Virus record (IMG/VR): IMGVR_UViG_3300005518_000006
Location: 1-49,809 of that record
Strand: one strand, 5' to 3'
DNA: 49,809 nucleotides
Source: a virus
Below, piece by piece: positions 13,676 to 21,458 of the stretch. The position numbers were made by a program, and so were the translations under genes. Position 1 is the first letter of the stretch, and each line of letters starts with the position of its first letter. The notes below the pieces were generated by a model. The model was not told the origin of the DNA and searched no databases. It saw only the letters and a program-made list of their open reading frames with translations.

Positions 13676-14802
13676 TACGCAGCCTCGTACATTCCCGTGA
13701 TAGAAATCGTGTCGCCGGTCGCCCAAGCGATAGGCGAACCGCCGCTGAAACCAGTCGCGCGCACACCGGCCGAATCGATAACAACAATCTCACTCGCGCC
13801 AACACCATGCCACGCGCGGGAGAAGAACTTCCCAAGAGAAGCATCACCGAGCAGAGCCGGACCGGTCGCATGGAACTCGTTGTACGACACCGGCAGAGTG
13901 AACGAATAGTCGTCGGTGCCGATGTTCGTGGTCGTACCGAACGTCAACAGGATCCGGAAGTGGACAACCTTCCCGACCTGCTTATAGAACCCGACCTGAG
14001 ATCCGTTGCCGACAGCAAGCGTCGAACCACCAACACCGTTCTTGCGGACCACCGCGTACGAGGTCCATGCCGTGGTCAGATCCGTCGTACCGACAATCAC
14101 CGAACCGGTGAACGTCTCCGCACCAGAGTGCGAGTTCGCGCCCGAGAACGCGTTAGCGCCACTGTGCACATTGTTGCCAGAGAACGTCTTAACGCCACTG
14201 ACAGTCTGTGCGCCGGCCAACGCCACTACCGGCCCACCGGCCGTGGTCTGCAAGTCATCGAACACCTTCTGCCCGGTGATCCCCGCCTGGACAGAACCCT
14301 TGTCTAGGAAGTCGCCACCAGCAAGAGACTCGGCATCAGTGAAGATCTTCCGACCAGTGACCGACTGCAACGCCCCCACAGTGACAACATCGCCGCCACC
14401 CGTGGTTTCCAGGTCATCGAAGATCTTCCGGCCCGGAATGGACTGCACCGAATCGGTGTCCACAAACGAACCCGTGATGCCGTGCACGTTCCCGGTAGAG
14501 TTCACGTGAGCGTTAGCCTCACGAGGATCCCGCGCCGAAATACCGTGGTACACCACGGCGCCGGCCGAGTGGGCTACAGCCGTAGTCGAGTCCACGCCGC
14601 GAGCAATCGTCAACACGTTGCCCGCAGCAAACGTCACATCGCACACCTCCTCAATGGAGGTGTCCGGATCGAGAATGATCGTGTACGGAAACTGGGTAGG
14701 GAACCCCGACGCCGAATCAACAGTGATCGACGTATCGGTTCCGTTCGCCAACGGAAACGCAAGCTCCCGGGCAGGCCCGTTCCGGTAATACCGCAGCGCC
14801 AT
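13675..14802 (-). CDS. Tail fibre-like protein with tandem repeats (375 aa)
   Basis: The N-terminal part is a small beta domain (LAFPLANGTDTSITVDSASG) seen at the virion-binding end of tail fibres. Residues ~118-210 contain four tandem repeats of about 27-30 aa, with cores SIPGRKIFDDLETTGGGDVV, SVTGRKIFTDAESLAGGDFL, GITGQKVFDDLQTTAGGPVV and TVSGVKTFSGNNVHSG. The C-terminal part is another beta domain (YSFTLPVSYNEFHATGPALL). Repeats of this sort fold as a beta-prism or beta-helix trimer. Virion attachment or receptor binding is the likely job. Confidence 0.72.
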   Translation of the reverse strand: MALRYYRNGPARELAFPLANGTDTSITVDSASGFPTQFPYTIILDPDTSIEEVCDVTFAAGNVLTIARGVDSTTAVAHSAGAVVYHGISARDPREANAHVNSTGNVHGITGSFVDTDSVQSIPGRKIFDDLETTGGGDVVTVGALQSVTGRKIFTDAESLAGGDFLDKGSVQAGITGQKVFDDLQTTAGGPVVALAGAQTVSGVKTFSGNNVHSGANAFSGANSHSGAETFTGSVIVGTTDLTTAWTSYAVVRKNGVGGSTLAVGNGSQVGFYKQVGKVVHFRILLTFGTTTNIGTDDYSFTLPVSYNEFHATGPALLGDASLGKFFSRAWHGVGASEIVVIDSAGVRATGFSGGSPIAWATGDTISITGMYEAA

Positions 14803-14803
14803 A

Positions 14804-15682
14804 TCAGTACCTCGTGTAATGCTTCGGAGACGGGTGAAGAGTCAGGAGACGCTTCCGGGCAGCGTCCAGGCGAAGCTGGTACATCGCGTACAACTGCTTC
14901 GCAACGTTGCTAGCGGCACCGGCCTGAACGTCCGCTGCCTGCGTGCGCGCCTCAACGGAACGCAACTGCAACCGGGCAGGGTCCAGGAACTGGACGACCT
15001 CCCAGCAGGTTCCGTACAGCAGAACCGATTGCATCCACTCAGGGATGCCCGTGGCCTCAAGATCCGTAGACGGAGTCTCAGGGATCGGAAGCTCGGCCGC
15101 GTATGTCACCTGGACCGTGCGCCCCGGCTGGATCAACTCGTGAATGATGATCGCCTTGCCGGTGGCCGTGTCCGCGTTGTGGTCCACCGACCAGTTACGG
15201 ACGTTGACCCACTCCTGCGACGGGCCCACCAACTGGTACTGCACATCGAGCACGCGGACCGTTGCCGCAGGCAACTCGTACTGTGTCACCACAGGCGAGT
15301 TCGTGAACGTGGTCGTAGTGACCGTGAACAGGTCCAACTGGATATTGTGCAGGCACCGCTTCATCGCCTCGAAGATCCGCTGACGCGGATACATCGGGTC
15401 GTTCAGCACCTTCGTGTTCTCGGCGTGCGCCACCGCAACCGTGTTCTGTGCACCCCGCCCGAACGGGTAGAGGGTGCACGAGTCGTCACCGACACTGTCA
15501 ACGTGCAACAGTTCGTTGCCTACCTCAATCAAACCGCGAGTGATGTATGACGGGTGCGCGATCGGGATCACGGTCGTGGTCGAGTCGATGGCCGACTTCA
15601 GGAATGTCGCTGCTTCCATCGTGCCCGTATACGAATGCAGCATCGCGGACGCCTGGTCCACAAACTGGTCAACAGTGGTCAC
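14804..15682 (-). CDS. Probable head-tail adaptor/connector protein (292 aa)
   Basis: The ATG at 15682 overlaps the upstream stop by 4 bases. The early part (GLIEVGNELLHVDSVGDDS, TLYPFGRGAQNTVAVAHAEN) resembles a small beta domain seen in tail proteins. The middle and C terminus are helical (QRIFEAMKRCLHNIQLDLF; RLQLRSVEARTQAADVQ), as in tail-tubular-A-type adaptors. It lies between capsid-side genes and the nozzle-like gene. The function is inferred from order and mixed beta/helical composition. Confidence 0.58.
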   Translation of the reverse strand: MTTVDQFVDQASAMLHSYTGTMEAATFLKSAIDSTTTVIPIAHPSYITRGLIEVGNELLHVDSVGDDSCTLYPFGRGAQNTVAVAHAENTKVLNDPMYPRQRIFEAMKRCLHNIQLDLFTVTTTTFTNSPVVTQYELPAATVRVLDVQYQLVGPSQEWVNVRNWSVDHNADTATGKAIIIHELIQPGRTVQVTYAAELPIPETPSTDLEATGIPEWMQSVLLYGTCWEVVQFLDPARLQLRSVEARTQAADVQAGAASNVAKQLYAMYQLRLDAARKRLLTLHPSPKHYTRY

Positions 15683-16581
15683 GGGATACTCGCCGCCGCT
15701 CCGTCTTGTCCAAGGCCGGTGGTGTTGGCCAACTGATTGAGAACCCCCACGAGTTCCTTATAGGCAGGGAGGCTGTTGCCGGCCTTCGTGTTCAACGCGT
15801 GCACAATGTCGAGGTTCGTGGTGCCCGCGTAAATGTTCGCGGCACGCTGAGCGTCATACAGAGGGACGCCTTGCACGAGGGTGCCGGCGAGACGGTTCAT
15901 GTGGTACTGAAGGGTGTTCCCGTCAGTGAGGTTTACGCCGCCCTGAGGGACCTGCGTAACACCGACAACGAACGTGACAATTGCCGAGTTCGAAACGTCC
16001 GCAGTCCAAGTCGCGGAACCAATCGAAGAACCCGACGCCAAAGCCGTCACCTTGTCGGCGACCGCAACCGATACCGAACCCGAACCAACACCGAACGCCG
16101 AAGCGCGCGCGGTCCAAGTTCCGCCCGGAGTGAACGAAGTCGAAGGCGTGGTAGAACGCTCCACGATGAAAATCAACTGGCCACCGATGGCGGTCGAAGT
16201 CGCAGTAGCGTTCACGTGTGTAGTACCCGGGGTGACTTCCGCCAACCCGGCATGCACGTTCTGCCCCGTAGCGGCGGTCGGAGTCCAGATCGTAAAGCCC
16301 TGACGTTGCGCCGTAGCGTTCGCGAAGTTCACCACCGAACCCGGTTCGCCACCCGCGAGGGTCTTGAAGTAGAGACGCGCCCGGAACGTGGCCGAGAAAT
16401 CGACCGTACGCAACACACTCCACCCGGCAGGGGTGGTCGTGTCAGTGGTCTGCGGATTGTAGCCTCCGGCAATGAACGCCGGCTGACCTACAGTCGCGCC
16501 GGCCGGGATCGTGATCGCACGGTTCGTGACCGAAGACGTGTCCGCGACGGCAGCGGCAGTACCGAATCCTAGAAGTGGCAT
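15679..16581 (-). CDS. Virion surface/tail-type beta protein (300 aa)
   Basis: The sequence starts MPLLGFGTAAAVADTSS and ITIPAGATVGQ, then AGWSVLRTVDFS. This resembles the Ig-like modules of minor tail or decoration proteins that begin with a motif such as VTIPAGATVGDVLIA. It is Thr/Ala/Gly-rich and mostly strand. The helical C-terminal part (LQYHMNRLAGTLVQGVPLYD) may anchor it to the virion. It overlaps both neighbours by a few bases. Function is inferred. Confidence 0.65.
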   Translation of the reverse strand: MPLLGFGTAAAVADTSSVTNRAITIPAGATVGQPAFIAGGYNPQTTDTTTPAGWSVLRTVDFSATFRARLYFKTLAGGEPGSVVNFANATAQRQGFTIWTPTAATGQNVHAGLAEVTPGTTHVNATATSTAIGGQLIFIVERSTTPSTSFTPGGTWTARASAFGVGSGSVSVAVADKVTALASGSSIGSATWTADVSNSAIVTFVVGVTQVPQGGVNLTDGNTLQYHMNRLAGTLVQGVPLYDAQRAANIYAGTTNLDIVHALNTKAGNSLPAYKELVGVLNQLANTTGLGQDGAAASIP

Positions 16582-16886
16582 CAGACCGCGAACCTCTCAA
16601 GCGCCGTGTTTGTGTCGTGTTCCTGCTTCGTCTCTTCCGAGTACGCCCTACCGGTCTGCTGAGACCAGTCGATCGCCTTCTGCACTTCCCGGCGATTCGT
16701 CTTGTCCGGCTGGATCCCTTGCTTGCGCGCGGACGCATACAGGTCGAGTTCGCTATCCCACTTCTTCTGCGCGGTGGCATCCAAGCCACCCTGCCCGCAG
16801 TACCCGACTTGGAGCGTCGCGACCTTGCAGCCGAAGCAACCCTCAACAAACTCGGGGTGTGTCTTAAGTTGATGGAGAGTTGCCAT
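16581..16886 (-). CDS. Small virion-operon protein with Cys motifs (101 aa)
   Basis: The N-terminal part has EGCFGCKVATLQVGYCGQGG, three or four Cys in a likely metal-binding turn. The rest is a charged helix (WDSELDLYASARKQGIQPDK) ending in SEETKQEHDTN. From memory this pattern occurs in many actinophage morphogenesis regions, with unknown function. The start ATG at 16886 overlaps the upstream gene. Confidence 0.65.
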   Translation of the reverse strand: MATLHQLKTHPEFVEGCFGCKVATLQVGYCGQGGLDATAQKKWDSELDLYASARKQGIQPDKTNRREVQKAIDWSQQTGRAYSEETKQEHDTNTALERFAV

Positions 16887-17175
16887 ACGAATCCCAAACG
16901 TCTAGAGGGGGTGGGGGTGGGAAGTCGTCCGGTAGAAGCCGGACAGCCATTCGATCCCACGGTTCATGTGCCCGCCATGCGCGGGAACGTCGAGCATCGC
17001 TCTCCTGCAATTCCTTGATCTGCTCGCCCTGAAGCTTCATCTGGGCGCGTAGATCCGCAGTCAAATTCACGTACTCGGTCGTTACCTGGTTACTCTTTGC
17101 GCCACGAGTGGTGAACGTTGCCAACAGCAAAGAACCCGCGAGCGTGATGATTGCAACTACTGCCGTCGTGTCCAC
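16864..17175 (-). CDS. Single-pass membrane protein with coiled coil (103 aa)
   Basis: The GTG at 17175 is chosen for GGGAG upstream and only a short overlap with the previous gene. One membrane helix (about residues 4-20, AVVAIITLAGSLLLATFTTR) is followed by a coiled-coil stretch (LTADLRAQMKLQGEQIKELQ). A Pro-rich tail (PPPPPLDVWD) follows. The type resembles small holin-like or membrane-anchoring proteins in virion operons; a second holin component is possible. Confidence 0.62.
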   Translation of the reverse strand: MDTTAVVAIITLAGSLLLATFTTRGAKSNQVTTEYVNLTADLRAQMKLQGEQIKELQESDARRSRAWRAHEPWDRMAVRLLPDDFPPPPPLDVWDSYGNSPST

Positions 17176-17579
17176 CGTCGCTCCCGCCCATCCCAAGGTC
17201 CCGGCCGGTCAAGGCCGGCCGCGCATCGATTCACTAGCAGCGCCATCGCCGCGTAGATACACACGGCGCGCCAACCTGGGGGGAACGTTCCGAAAATCCA
17301 GCCGTAGAGATAGCTCAATAGGCGCATACTCAAAGGCAAGATGAGCAGCCCCCATGCCACTTCATCCCACCGCTTCCACCACGTGGCCACAATCGCGACC
17401 ACACCGGCAACCGCCCACACGGCGACACGCAACACCAACGGGAACGCATCGTCCGGTACGCCAGTACGGTTCTGTGGCGCGGTCGCCAAACCGGCCGCCG
17501 TCAGGATCCAAATGAACCCGAGCAGCGACAGCACGATTCCACGGTTACCGACACGACGGTAAACTCTGCGAGGGCTCAC
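17157..17579 (-). CDS. Four-helix membrane protein (140 aa)
   Basis: The GTG at 17579 overlaps the previous stop. Four hydrophobic segments are visible (GIVLSLLGFIWILTAAGLA, LVLRVAVWAVAGVVAIVATW, AWGLLILPLSMRLLSYLYG and AVCIYAAMALLVN), so it is probably an integral membrane protein with a basic C terminus (RERRWTRRQ). A membrane protein inside the virion operon, beside a single-pass one, could belong to a second lysis or DNA-ejection function. No family is recognised. Confidence 0.65.
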   Translation of the reverse strand: MSPRRVYRRVGNRGIVLSLLGFIWILTAAGLATAPQNRTGVPDDAFPLVLRVAVWAVAGVVAIVATWWKRWDEVAWGLLILPLSMRLLSYLYGWIFGTFPPGWRAVCIYAAMALLVNRCAAGLDRPGPWDGRERRWTRRQ

Positions 17580-17818
17580 ACATCCTCCACCCATTCGGCC
17601 GGAAGATCGGCAGCCTCAGCGTCTGTCAGCGGATACGTGTAGCCACCGAGGTACCACTTGTCGGCGTAATACAGTTCTTCCTGTGAAGGCGTAACCACAG
17701 CCCTCCACACACCCTCCGTCTTGACCAGACTCATCGGGTGGTCCAACTGGTACCGGCCATAGAGGCGCCCGCGTCCAGCGGGCATACGGTACGTCGGGAA
17801 CTTCACTTGCTTGCCCAT
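17576..17818 (-). CDS. Hypothetical protein downstream of capsid (80 aa)
   Basis: The start is the ATG at 17818, about 70 bases after the capsid stop, with a hairpin between. The sequence includes YRMPAGRGRLYGRYQLD and LYYADKWYLGGYTYPLT, which is strand-rich. Placement fits a small head-completion or decoration protein, but nothing in the sequence confirms it. Confidence 0.65.
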   Translation of the reverse strand: MGKQVKFPTYRMPAGRGRLYGRYQLDHPMSLVKTEGVWRAVVTPSQEELYYADKWYLGGYTYPLTDAEAADLPAEWVEDV

Positions 17819-17842
17819 GGCAACCTCTCCTCAAACGAGTAA

Positions 17843-17872
17843 GCCCCTGCCGGGAAGTAGACCGGCAGGGGC
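17843..17872 (-). terminator. Hairpin after the capsid gene
   Basis: The 11-bp perfect stem GCCCCTGCCGG/CCGGCAGGGGC with a short loop lies 16 bases after the capsid stop. On the transcribed strand it is followed by TTACTC. It may terminate part of the transcripts, so capsid mRNA would be more abundant than the downstream tail genes. Confidence 0.68.
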
Positions 17873-17887
17873 ATTCACTCAATTGGA

Positions 17888-18820
17888 TTACGGAGCGAGA
17901 GTCGCCGTGGTCTCAAGCCGCTGGAGGTTCTCCTGACGGTAGATCGCCCAGTTCAGGGCGCCCCGCCAACCGAACGGCCGGTGACGCTGAAGCTTGTCAA
18001 CCGGGATCTCCGCGATGACGGTACGTGGCTCCTCCCACACAACCTCAGCAAGAGCCTGCCGGCCTGCGAACAGGGTCCGGTAGACGACAGCCGAAGCGGT
18101 ACCGTCAGTGGCGTTCTTCATACGAGCGCTCTCCTGGAAGAAGACGCCCTCGTAGACACCAAGCTCACCAGGCCAGAACAGATCCGGCGCAGCGTACTTG
18201 TGGTCGTCGCGCCACGCACCGGCGCCGGTCTCCGAACGAAGGTCATACGCAACGTTCGGGTGGATACCGCACCAGTACAGTTCGCCCCGTCGCGGCGAAG
18301 CCGCACGGTTCCGAAGCAGGGTCCGGATCTGGCGAACCAGCGACGCCGAAATGTTGTCGCCAGCGGCAACATCAGCGGTCGCAGCGTTACCGGTACCACC
18401 GTAGGTGACGTTGGTACCCGCGTACAGGATGGTGCCGATTTCGTTGTCCAGCGAGATCGCCTGGTCACGTGCAAGCACGTCAACGATGATCGGGTCAACC
18501 ATGGTCATAGAAGTCAGGTCGAGCTTGTGCGACCGGAACACGACACGACCGAACTCGCGGTACGCGACGTTCAGGGTCGTGGTCTGCGGAACAGCAACCG
18601 CATCCGGGTCAACCAGCTCGGTCAGTTCCGCGCTGGAAACAGCAAGATCGTTGTACTTCTGCAGAGTGTAGCTAGAACCCGCGCTAGTCGGGTCAGCAAC
18701 AGTCTTGTCGGGAAGGGTGCGCAGAACAACGGCGTGCCGGTTCTGCGATTCGACCATCTTGTCATAAGCGGTCTGAACCAGGTTCGAAAGACTCGATACC
18801 TGGGTATATGCATCAGCCAT
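17888..18820 (-). CDS. Major capsid protein, N4-gp56-like family
   Basis: This 310-residue protein has the family layout. A helical start (QVSSLSNLVQTAYDKMVESQ) is followed by GSSYTLQKYNDLAVSSAELT, a TTTLNVAYREFGRVV strand, VDPIIVDVLARDQAISLDNE and GTILYAGTNVTYGG. It would form the head shell with the 156-aa scaffold encoded just upstream and the portal. Recognition is by memory of the N4-gp56 family pattern. Other HK97-fold families are possible, but the capsid role is supported by its place right after a scaffold-like gene. Confidence 0.82.
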   Translation of the reverse strand: MADAYTQVSSLSNLVQTAYDKMVESQNRHAVVLRTLPDKTVADPTSAGSSYTLQKYNDLAVSSAELTELVDPDAVAVPQTTTLNVAYREFGRVVFRSHKLDLTSMTMVDPIIVDVLARDQAISLDNEIGTILYAGTNVTYGGTGNAATADVAAGDNISASLVRQIRTLLRNRAASPRRGELYWCGIHPNVAYDLRSETGAGAWRDDHKYAAPDLFWPGELGVYEGVFFQESARMKNATDGTASAVVYRTLFAGRQALAEVVWEEPRTVIAEIPVDKLQRHRPFGWRGALNWAIYRQENLQRLETTATLAP

Positions 18821-18844
18821 TTAGCTTTGTCCTCATCGAAGGAG

Positions 18845-19315
18845 TTATCCAATACCTGCCGCCCGACGCAGAGCAGCGTTCACATCTTCGAAGGTTTCGG
18901 CCTTCTCAATCGCGGCCTCAACCTCCGTGAACTTGCCTGCCGGCAGCGCATTCGCCTGAACGTTGTTCATGGCATTGAATGCCTTCTGTCGAGGATCTTC
19001 CTCAACAGGTGCAGGCGCCTCTTCCTTCTTGATGCCGAAGAGTTCCGCATTCTCATCAAGCCACGTATCAACCTTGCTCTGGTCAGAGCCGTCGATACCG
19101 TCCGCCTTCATGAAACGCGCAAGCCCCGGGTTAAGGGTCTTTGCCTGCAATACATCCTTCAGGTTCCGTTCCGTCAGCTTGTCCATAACCTCAGCAAGCT
19201 GCTTCTCAAGATCGCGAGCCTTCTTTGCAGCGGCGTCTCGTGCTTCACGCAGCGCCTTGCCTGAAAGCTGGTTCTCGTTCTCGTCTTCGAAATCGAACCC
19301 GTCGTTGTAACCCAT
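18845..19315 (-). CDS. Scaffold protein (156 aa)
   Basis: This acidic, helical protein is directly upstream of the capsid gene, the usual place for a head scaffold. It opens with an acidic tail (NDGFDFEDENENQ), then a long coiled-coil helix (AAKKARDLEKQLAEVMDKL). A Pro/Glu hinge (KKEEAPAPVEEDP) and a C-terminal helical segment (VEAAIEKAETFEDVNAALRR) follow. Scaffolds assemble the procapsid and are removed before DNA fills the head. AAGGAG and GGGGAG lie shortly upstream of the start. Confidence 0.78.
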   Translation of the reverse strand: MGYNDGFDFEDENENQLSGKALREARDAAAKKARDLEKQLAEVMDKLTERNLKDVLQAKTLNPGLARFMKADGIDGSDQSKVDTWLDENAELFGIKKEEAPAPVEEDPRQKAFNAMNNVQANALPAGKFTEVEAAIEKAETFEDVNAALRRAAGIG

Positions 19316-19354
19316 TTACTCCCCAACTCCTTCAAAGAGTTCGCACGCCAACTG

Positions 19355-19375
19355 ACCCGTTCGGGGGGAACGGGT
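19355..19375. terminator. Hairpin upstream of the scaffold gene
   Basis: The perfect 8-bp stem ACCCGTTC/GAACGGGT with a G-rich loop lies between tRNA-Lys and the scaffold start on the transcribed strand. It could be a processing site between the tRNA and the mRNA, or a weak terminator. There is no T-run. Confidence 0.42.
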
Positions 19376-19439
19376 TGTGCTCGCACTACCGGTCTTTCGA
19401 ATACGCTGCATGACTGATGCCGGTCGGTCTTATGCAGGG

Positions 19440-19513
19440 TGCGTCCCCTCGGATTCGAACCGAGGACCCACGGATTAAGAGTCCGTTGCTCTGCGCAACT
19501 GAGCTAGAGACGC
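19440..19513 (-). tRNA. tRNA-Lys(CTT)
   Basis: The minus strand folds as a complete cloverleaf. The acceptor stem is GCGTCTC with GGGACGC, the D arm is TAGCTCAGTTGCGCAGAGCA, the anticodon loop ACTCTTAA carries CTT, and the T arm contains GGTTCGAATCC. The discriminator is A and no CCA is encoded (the sequence continues CCCT). It lies between the scaffold and the 282-aa virion gene, inside the leftward transcript. CTT reads AAG, the preferred lysine codon in high-GC genes. Confidence 0.92.
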
Positions 19514-19526
19514 GTATGATGTTGCA

Positions 19527-19697
19527 ATGAAAACTAGGAACGTTCGGCTGCGACAGTGGATCCGCTACGACTACCGCCGCTTGGCTTGGATCAAAGCCAA
19601 CAGGGGGAGCTACCGTCCCGGCGCAATCAAGATCACGCCGGGACAGATCCGCTTCTTCACTGCTCGGCACAGGCGGATGGACCGCCGCCGTCAGTAG
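19527..19697 (+). CDS. Small basic protein on the opposite strand, possibly leaderless (56 aa)
   Basis: The frame starts MKTRNVRLRQWIRYDYRRLA and ends ARHRRMDRRRQ, strongly basic. There is no ribosome site. TATGAT at 19515-19520 lies 7 bases before the ATG, which is where a -10 box would be for a leaderless mRNA. It converges on and slightly overlaps the end of 19691-20539. It would be the only rightward gene within 24 kb of leftward virion genes, so it might be a moron or a false call. Confidence 0.42.
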   Translation: MKTRNVRLRQWIRYDYRRLAWIKANRGSYRPGAIKITPGQIRFFTARHRRMDRRRQ

Positions 19698-20539
19698 TTG
19701 TTGCCGCGCTGGCTACGGCCAGTCGCACCCTTACTGGAATCACTGAAGGTCGCCTTCTCTGCGGAGGCGGCCTTCTTCCGCTTGTTAGCCTGCTCCGCAT
19801 CGCCACCGAACACCTCGGCGGCAGCATCATCGACCGTGTAGTTGCCCAGCCCGTACAACCGGGCTAGCTGGTCGGTTTGTGCCTGGACCTGCTGGATCGC
19901 CTGGAACCCCTGTTCAGCATCAGTAGCCGAAACGTCACGGTTCCCGTACTTGATCGCCAGATCCTTGCTCACGTCGTAGCCGTGCCTCTCGGCAGCAGCG
20001 GCAAAGGATACTGCCTGTGCGGCCTTCGTCAGCAAAGGTGTCGCGCGCGCGGGATCCATCAGGTAGGCGGCATAGTCCGAGGCACCAAGCCCCGTAATCT
20101 TTCGGATCGCATCCAGTCCCGCCTGATCCTTCAACGCTTCCTGCTGCCACAGCTTCACCCGATCCTGTAGCTCGGTCGGCGCGAGATCGTTCTCAAGGAA
20201 CTTCTGATAATCCGACTGCTGGTCATAAAAGCCCTTCGGCATCCCTGACTGCGTAAGGATCTGCGAATAGGCCCGTTCGGTTTGGATGTACTCTGCCGGC
20301 GACAGCACCGGCAGTCCCTTCTTCAGGCGTACCGCGTTCGCGGCAAACCGCTTCTGATACTCGGGTGTCTTCTCCAACATGACACTCATCGTGTCGCTAG
20401 AGAACCCCTGCTTCACCATGTCAATGATGCGCGAGGCAAGCGTCTGTAGGCCGTACGAAGAGAACAGCGAGATCAAGGCGGCAGCCGCGTCCCGCTGTGG
20501 ACCCTTCAGCTTGTTCAGGTCAGTCAGATAGTCGGCCAT
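19691..20539 (-). CDS. Internal virion protein-like (282 aa)
   Basis: The protein is helical throughout, with no transmembrane segment and a low-complexity C terminus (KRKKAASAEKATFSDSSKG). The segment YGLQTLASRIIDMVKQGFSS then YQKRFAANAVRLKKGL, with a repeated pattern of EYQK and AY.Q, looks like the helical virion proteins that are ejected with DNA. Its N terminus shows a loose structural echo of the 302-aa neighbour (SSDTMSVMLEKTPEYQKRF versus SSQRFIAELRNTKWYKTKG). The gene directly follows that neighbour. Function is inferred from gene order and composition. Confidence 0.66.
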   Translation of the reverse strand: MADYLTDLNKLKGPQRDAAAALISLFSSYGLQTLASRIIDMVKQGFSSDTMSVMLEKTPEYQKRFAANAVRLKKGLPVLSPAEYIQTERAYSQILTQSGMPKGFYDQQSDYQKFLENDLAPTELQDRVKLWQQEALKDQAGLDAIRKITGLGASDYAAYLMDPARATPLLTKAAQAVSFAAAAERHGYDVSKDLAIKYGNRDVSATDAEQGFQAIQQVQAQTDQLARLYGLGNYTVDDAAAEVFGGDAEQANKRKKAASAEKATFSDSSKGATGRSQRGNNY

Positions 20540-21447
20540 CAGTTACCCCCGCCTGATACCAGGCCCCAATCGGACAGCACCTTGCGTCCCGCAGCCATGA
20601 TCGAATCCTGTGCGTTCTGTGTACCGTTCCACCGAGGGTCGGCCTTCAACTGCGACTCGAACTGCCACAATGGCATCTGAGCCGGCGCACCCGGCTTCCC
20701 GCCCTTAGCAGGCGCCCGGTACGCAAGCGCCTTCTGGATCGAAGGATCCGCGATAGACAGCGACTTGTCCGACAGTTCAAGCGTCTTCGCCATCAACTGC
20801 TTGTAGGGTTCGGCGATGTCTCGCATCGTCATCCCCTGCTCTAGCTCATCCTTGAACGCGCCATACTTCGACATAGCCTGCTTTTGCAGGTAGTTCGCGG
20901 TGGCCGTCACGTCAGTGCGGCCCGACGCGATGTAGCTGAGTTGCCGTGCGATCCACGGCTCACCCATGTCCAGGCCGTAATCCTCAATGGCTGAACGGAT
21001 CTGACGCTCTGCTTCACCGAGCGTGCCGCCAAGACCGTTCTTCATCTGCTGTGCGACGTTGAACGACTTGCCGATCATGTCGTTGATCTCAGCCGACGAG
21101 TACCCCATGTTGAAGGCGGAACCCGCCATCTGGTTCAGGGCATTCGCTGAAGGCGCCTGTCCGTACATCGCCAGGTAGGCGTCCGCAACGGTCGCCTTCG
21201 CCTGCGACCAACGTCGCCGATACTCGGCCGGGTCGGCGTTCTTCAGAACCTCGTTCTGTCGATACGTCTCACCCTTGGTCTTGTACCACTTGGTGTTGCG
21301 CAGTTCGGCGATGAACCGCTGCGAACTGTAGGAACCAGCCACGGCGTTGTCGAACAGCTTGGAAAGCTCAGGGTTGGAACGCAGCACACTGAGCGCCCAC
21401 CCGTACCGGGTGGCCATCTCCTGCTGGTCAGCAAGACTCTTTGCCAC
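20539..21447 (-). CDS. Internal virion protein-like (302 aa)
   Basis: This mainly helical protein (RYGWALSVLRSNPELSKLFD; AKATVADAYLAMYGQAPSAN) lies between the NlpC/P60 hydrolase and the 282-aa gene. The segment AVAGSYSSQRFIAELRNTKW resembles the start of its downstream neighbour, so the two may derive from an old duplication. A role in the virion core or in DNA ejection is plausible. No enzymatic motif is visible. Confidence 0.66.
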   Translation of the reverse strand: MAKSLADQQEMATRYGWALSVLRSNPELSKLFDNAVAGSYSSQRFIAELRNTKWYKTKGETYRQNEVLKNADPAEYRRRWSQAKATVADAYLAMYGQAPSANALNQMAGSAFNMGYSSAEINDMIGKSFNVAQQMKNGLGGTLGEAERQIRSAIEDYGLDMGEPWIARQLSYIASGRTDVTATANYLQKQAMSKYGAFKDELEQGMTMRDIAEPYKQLMAKTLELSDKSLSIADPSIQKALAYRAPAKGGKPGAPAQMPLWQFESQLKADPRWNGTQNAQDSIMAAGRKVLSDWGLVSGGGN

Positions 21448-21458
21448 TTACAGACTCC

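Noticed and set aside
17157-17579. Second lysis cassette
   Set aside because: The membrane proteins at 16.86-17.58 kb lie among virion genes with no second endolysin except the virion-associated NlpC/P60 enzyme; the evidence is too thin.
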